Below, piece by piece: positions 5,157 to 6,896 of a stretch of DNA of 6,896 nucleotides. The notes beneath the pieces were generated by a model. It was not told where the DNA came from. It worked only from the letters and a program-made list of their open reading frames with translations, and did no database searches. Origin of the DNA: CAZTLE01 sp964614415 (lineage in GTDB: Bacteria; Bacteroidota; Bacteroidia; Flavobacteriales; Flavobacteriaceae); NCBI GenBank assembly GCA_964614415.1, contig CAZTLE010000208.1, positions 1 through 6,896 on the forward strand, given 5' to 3'. The first letter of the stretch is position 1; each line of letters opens with the position of its first letter. The position numbers and the translations under genes are program-made.

Positions 5157-5753
5157 ATGACCGATAAAGAAAAAGTAGACGCATATATTGAGAAACATAG
5201 TCAGTGGGGTGAGGAGCTTAGCACCTTGCGATCCGTATTTCAGAAAACCGAACTGACCGAAGAGGTAAAATGGGGCGCGCCCTCCTATTCCATGAATGGC
5301 AAGTTGGTCGCGGGCATCGGCGCCTTCAAGAATCATTACGGTATTTGGTTCCATCACGGTGTATTTCTGAAAGACCCGCATAAAAAACTACTGAACGCAC
5401 AGGAAGGCAAGACCCGCGGTATGCGGCAGTGGCGTTTTGAAAAGGGAGATGTGATCGATACCGATATAGTACATAGCTATATTCAGGAGTCGATTGAAAA
5501 CTCATTGGCCGGCAAGGAGATCAAGCCCGAACGGAAGAAAACCGTTGCCATTCCTTCGGAATTACAAGGGGCCATGGATGCTAATAAGGATCTGGCGACT
5601 GCCTATGCAGCTCTAACACCGGGTAAACAACGCGAATATGCCGAGCATATCGGGGAGGCCAAGCGGGAAGCGACCCGGCAGAGCAGATTGGAAAAGTGCG
5701 TACCCATGATACTGGAAGGGAAAGGGCTGTATGATAAGTATAAGAATTGCTGA
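5157..5753 (+). CDS. YdeI/OmdA-family protein with DUF1801 domain
   Basis: A 198-residue protein without signal peptide or membrane segment, so probably cytoplasmic. Residues about 15-115 look like DUF1801 (TELTEEVKWGAPSYSMNGK, then GAFKNHYGIWFHHG and the QWRFEKGD strand). Residues about 130-190 match the OmdA/YdeI C-terminal helical domain (IPSELQGAMDANKDLATAYA, LTPGKQREYAEHIGEAKREA, RLEKCVPMILEGKGLY). Proteins of this two-domain kind are widespread; some have been named for bacteriocin protection or OmpD association, but no biochemical role is settled. The ATG lies 10 bases after the DUF1028 stop, so the two genes are probably co-transcribed, although one product is secreted and the other is not. 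The start is chosen by alignment to the family N-terminus. The stop is immediately followed by the heptad/octad spacer. Confidence 0.88.
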   Translation: MTDKEKVDAYIEKHSQWGEELSTLRSVFQKTELTEEVKWGAPSYSMNGKLVAGIGAFKNHYGIWFHHGVFLKDPHKKLLNAQEGKTRGMRQWRFEKGDVIDTDIVHSYIQESIENSLAGKEIKPERKKTVAIPSELQGAMDANKDLATAYAALTPGKQREYAEHIGEAKREATRQSRLEKCVPMILEGKGLYDKYKNC

Positions 5754-5754
5754 G

Positions 5755-5817
5755 TTTTAAGTGTTGAGTTTTGAGTGCTAAATGTTAAGTGTTGGGTGTT
5801 AAATTTTGAGTTTTGAA
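5755..5817 (+). repeat. Degenerate 7-nt tandem repeat (consensus TGTTRAG) after YdeI-like gene
   Basis: Nine heptads in perfect register: TTTTAAG, TGTTGAG, TTTTGAG, TGCTAAA, TGTTAAG, TGTTGGG, TGTTAAA, TTTTGAG, TTTTGAA. The tract begins two bases after the TGA stop. It abuts at 5818 an octad tract of reverse-complementary sense. Confidence 0.85.
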
Positions 5818-5825
5818 TAACTCAA
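5806..5825. terminator. Weak hairpin at the heptad/octad junction, possible bidirectional terminator
   Basis: TTGAGTT (5806-5812) and AACTCAA (5819-5825) form a perfect 7-bp inverted repeat with a 6-base loop between two convergent genes. The wider flanking tracts (5755-5817 against 5818-5865) are also roughly complementary but differ in period (7 against 8), so only short stems form. No U-run follows on either strand, so a classic rho-independent terminator is not supported. Confidence 0.3.
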
Positions 5826-5865
5826 TAACCCAATAACTAAATAACCCATTAACTTAACAACTCAA
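5818..5865 (+). repeat. Degenerate 8-nt tandem repeat (consensus TAACYYAA) in convergent spacer
   Basis: Six octads in perfect register: TAACTCAA, TAACCCAA, TAACTAAA, TAACCCAT, TAACTTAA, CAACTCAA. The last unit runs into the stop codon of the metallophosphoesterase gene at 5862-5864. Its reverse complement, TTRRGTTA, resembles both the neighbouring heptads and the octads of the 1313-1615 tract. Confidence 0.85.
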
Positions 5866-6614
5866 AAGTCAACAACTTTCCCTCTGTCAAATGTAAGATG
5901 TTCATTCCAGCTCACATAGCCAAGCTGATTGGTGACGAGTTTTGTATTTCCTATTTTAAAATCATTCAGGTTTCGGTGGCTGTGTCCGTAGATCCAAAGG
6001 TCAATGTCACTGTTTTGTATAAAATTTGTTTTCTCCACGCAAAAAGCGTCATTTAACAGGCTTCCTCTGAATTCTTTGACATTGCATTCATTACTCGGCA
6101 GGTGATGCGTCATAACGACCTTCTTACCAGGGGATTTTACCGCATTGGAAATAAAATTGAACGCTGCCTCGTGTATTTCGTTGAAGTGATTTACCGTGAA
6201 CCGCTCGCCTTTGTATTTGATCTTCCGGAAGTCTACCATGCCGCGCATTATCTCCAAAATGTGATGTTCGATCCGGGACCACATGGTAGAAAAAATGAAC
6301 TGTACGTCTTCAATTTCAACAACCTTATTGTTCACCATGAACACATTCTCCATAAGCTCTTCATGTGTGGGCTCCAGGGCTGTGGAAATATCGTACCCTC
6401 CATAATACTCGTGATTTCCGGGGATAAGGTAAACCTGCTTAAAATCTCTTGAGACCCGTTTGATGAAATCCATCTTGCGATAGGTACGCTCCAGATAATA
6501 GGTATCACCGGCAATAAGGAGGATATCTGTTTTTGGAATAAGCGGATTCTCCTTTAACCAGGCACGGTTATCGGCAAATTCGAGGTGTAGGTCTGAGCAG
6601 ATTTGGATTTTCAT
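5862..6614 (-). CDS. Calcineurin-like metallophosphoesterase
   Basis: A 250-residue cytoplasmic enzyme with all the metal-binding blocks of the calcineurin-like phosphoesterase fold in order: D8-L-H10 (CSDLHLEF), G36-D37 (IAGDTYY), G66-N-H-E69 (PGNHEYYGG), H170-H171 (VMTHHLPS) and G210-H-S-H213 (IYGHSHRN). These residues normally bind two divalent metals and hydrolyse phosphoester bonds; the substrate (nucleotide, nucleic acid or phosphoprotein) cannot be told. It has no signal peptide or extra domain, and the length is typical for stand-alone members. Its ATG overlaps the stop of the upstream zinc-motif gene as ATGA, implying translational coupling and a possible functional link. The stop lies inside the last octad of the convergent repeat spacer. 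Confidence 0.93.
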   Translation of the reverse strand: MKIQICSDLHLEFADNRAWLKENPLIPKTDILLIAGDTYYLERTYRKMDFIKRVSRDFKQVYLIPGNHEYYGGYDISTALEPTHEELMENVFMVNNKVVEIEDVQFIFSTMWSRIEHHILEIMRGMVDFRKIKYKGERFTVNHFNEIHEAAFNFISNAVKSPGKKVVMTHHLPSNECNVKEFRGSLLNDAFCVEKTNFIQNSDIDLWIYGHSHRNLNDFKIGNTKLVTNQLGYVSWNEHLTFDRGKVVDF

Positions 6615-6896
6615 TGTTTGATTCGCTTATGGTTGTAAAAATGATAAGCGCAAATGGCCATATTGGCTAATGCGCTTCTGTCACAGTTTTCCCAGGAACA
6701 TTTTCTTACCGCAGTACCGCGAGATTTTTCTAACCACTGGATTCTTAGCTCGAAGTCATTGTACTCTATCCAGTTTTCGACTGACTCAATTCTGGTGAAA
6801 AATTGTTCTTGATACTTGTCCCATTCATCAAGTCTCCAAAAAGAGCTATCCAATTTACTGCGATACAAACTAAACCAATCCTTTTTCTCTATAAGC
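6611..6896 (-). CDS. Putative zinc-binding protein, C-x4-C-x10-C-x2-H (5' end outside window)
   Basis: The frame is open to the right edge of the window, giving 94 visible residues and a stop at 6611-6613. A TTG at 6866-6868 could be read as a start, but the upstream codons (LIEKKDWFSLYRSKLDSSFW) look like ordinary coding sequence of the same style, so the true start is probably beyond 6896. The body is rich in Trp, Glu and Arg and looks helical (WIEYNDFELRIQWLEKSRG). Near the C-terminus, KCSWENC, then ALANMAICAYH supply a C-x4-C-x10-C-x2-H set followed by FYNHKR, resembling the small zinc fingers of the CxxxxC...CxxHY type seen in some phage and HNH-associated proteins. I do not recognise a family. 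The ATGA overlap with the metallophosphoesterase gene suggests the two are co-expressed. Confidence 0.7.
   Translation of the reverse strand, partial: LIEKKDWFSLYRSKLDSSFWRLDEWDKYQEQFFTRIESVENWIEYNDFELRIQWLEKSRGTAVRKCSWENCDRSALANMAICAYHFYNHKRIKQ

Noticed and set aside
6866..6868. TTG as the start codon of the zinc-motif gene
   Set aside because: The frame stays open upstream to the window edge with sequence of coding character, so the true start more likely lies outside.

Overview
The window looks like chromosomal DNA of a marine-type flavobacterium (Bacteroidota, probably Flavobacteriaceae). The signs are a TonB-dependent receptor with an N-terminal carboxypeptidase-regulatory-like domain, a secreted protein ending in a type IX secretion (T9SS) sorting tail, a DUF2141 protein, start codons with A-rich leaders instead of clear Shine-Dalgarno sites, and AT-rich intergenic spacers made of short degenerate repeats. 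I see no tRNA, rRNA, CRISPR array, insertion sequence or phage gene.

Left block (minus strand, read from 3984 down to 1): a TonB-dependent outer-membrane receptor (1822-3984), a 624-base non-coding spacer (1198-1821), a periplasmic or secreted DUF2141 protein (787-1197), a probable 36-residue single-helix membrane peptide (661-771), a TPR-like exported protein (14-640), and the first codons of another gene overlapping the TPR stop as TAATG (from position 14 leftward). The receptor and the DUF2141 gene each carry upstream a pair of 9-base direct repeats, 12 bases apart, that fit the LytTR response-regulator binding consensus. The cluster therefore reads as one LytTR-controlled regulon for uptake or surface sensing. 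The regulator and its histidine kinase are plausibly encoded just left of the window.

Middle block (plus strand): divergent from the receptor, a DUF1028 protein with a signal peptide and T9SS tail (4136-5146), followed 10 bases later by a DUF1801/YdeI-like cytoplasmic protein (5157-5753).

Right block (minus strand): a partial gene with a C-x4-C-x10-C-x2-H putative zinc motif, running off the right edge (6611-6896), overlaps by ATGA the start of a calcineurin-type metallophosphoesterase (5862-6614).

The most unusual structure is in two spacers. 1313-1803 and 5755-5865 consist of degenerate tandem words whose period is 8 nt in some stretches and 7 nt in others, with abrupt switches. In the convergent spacer, heptads of one orientation meet octads of the opposite orientation. 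I know no named repeat family that matches.
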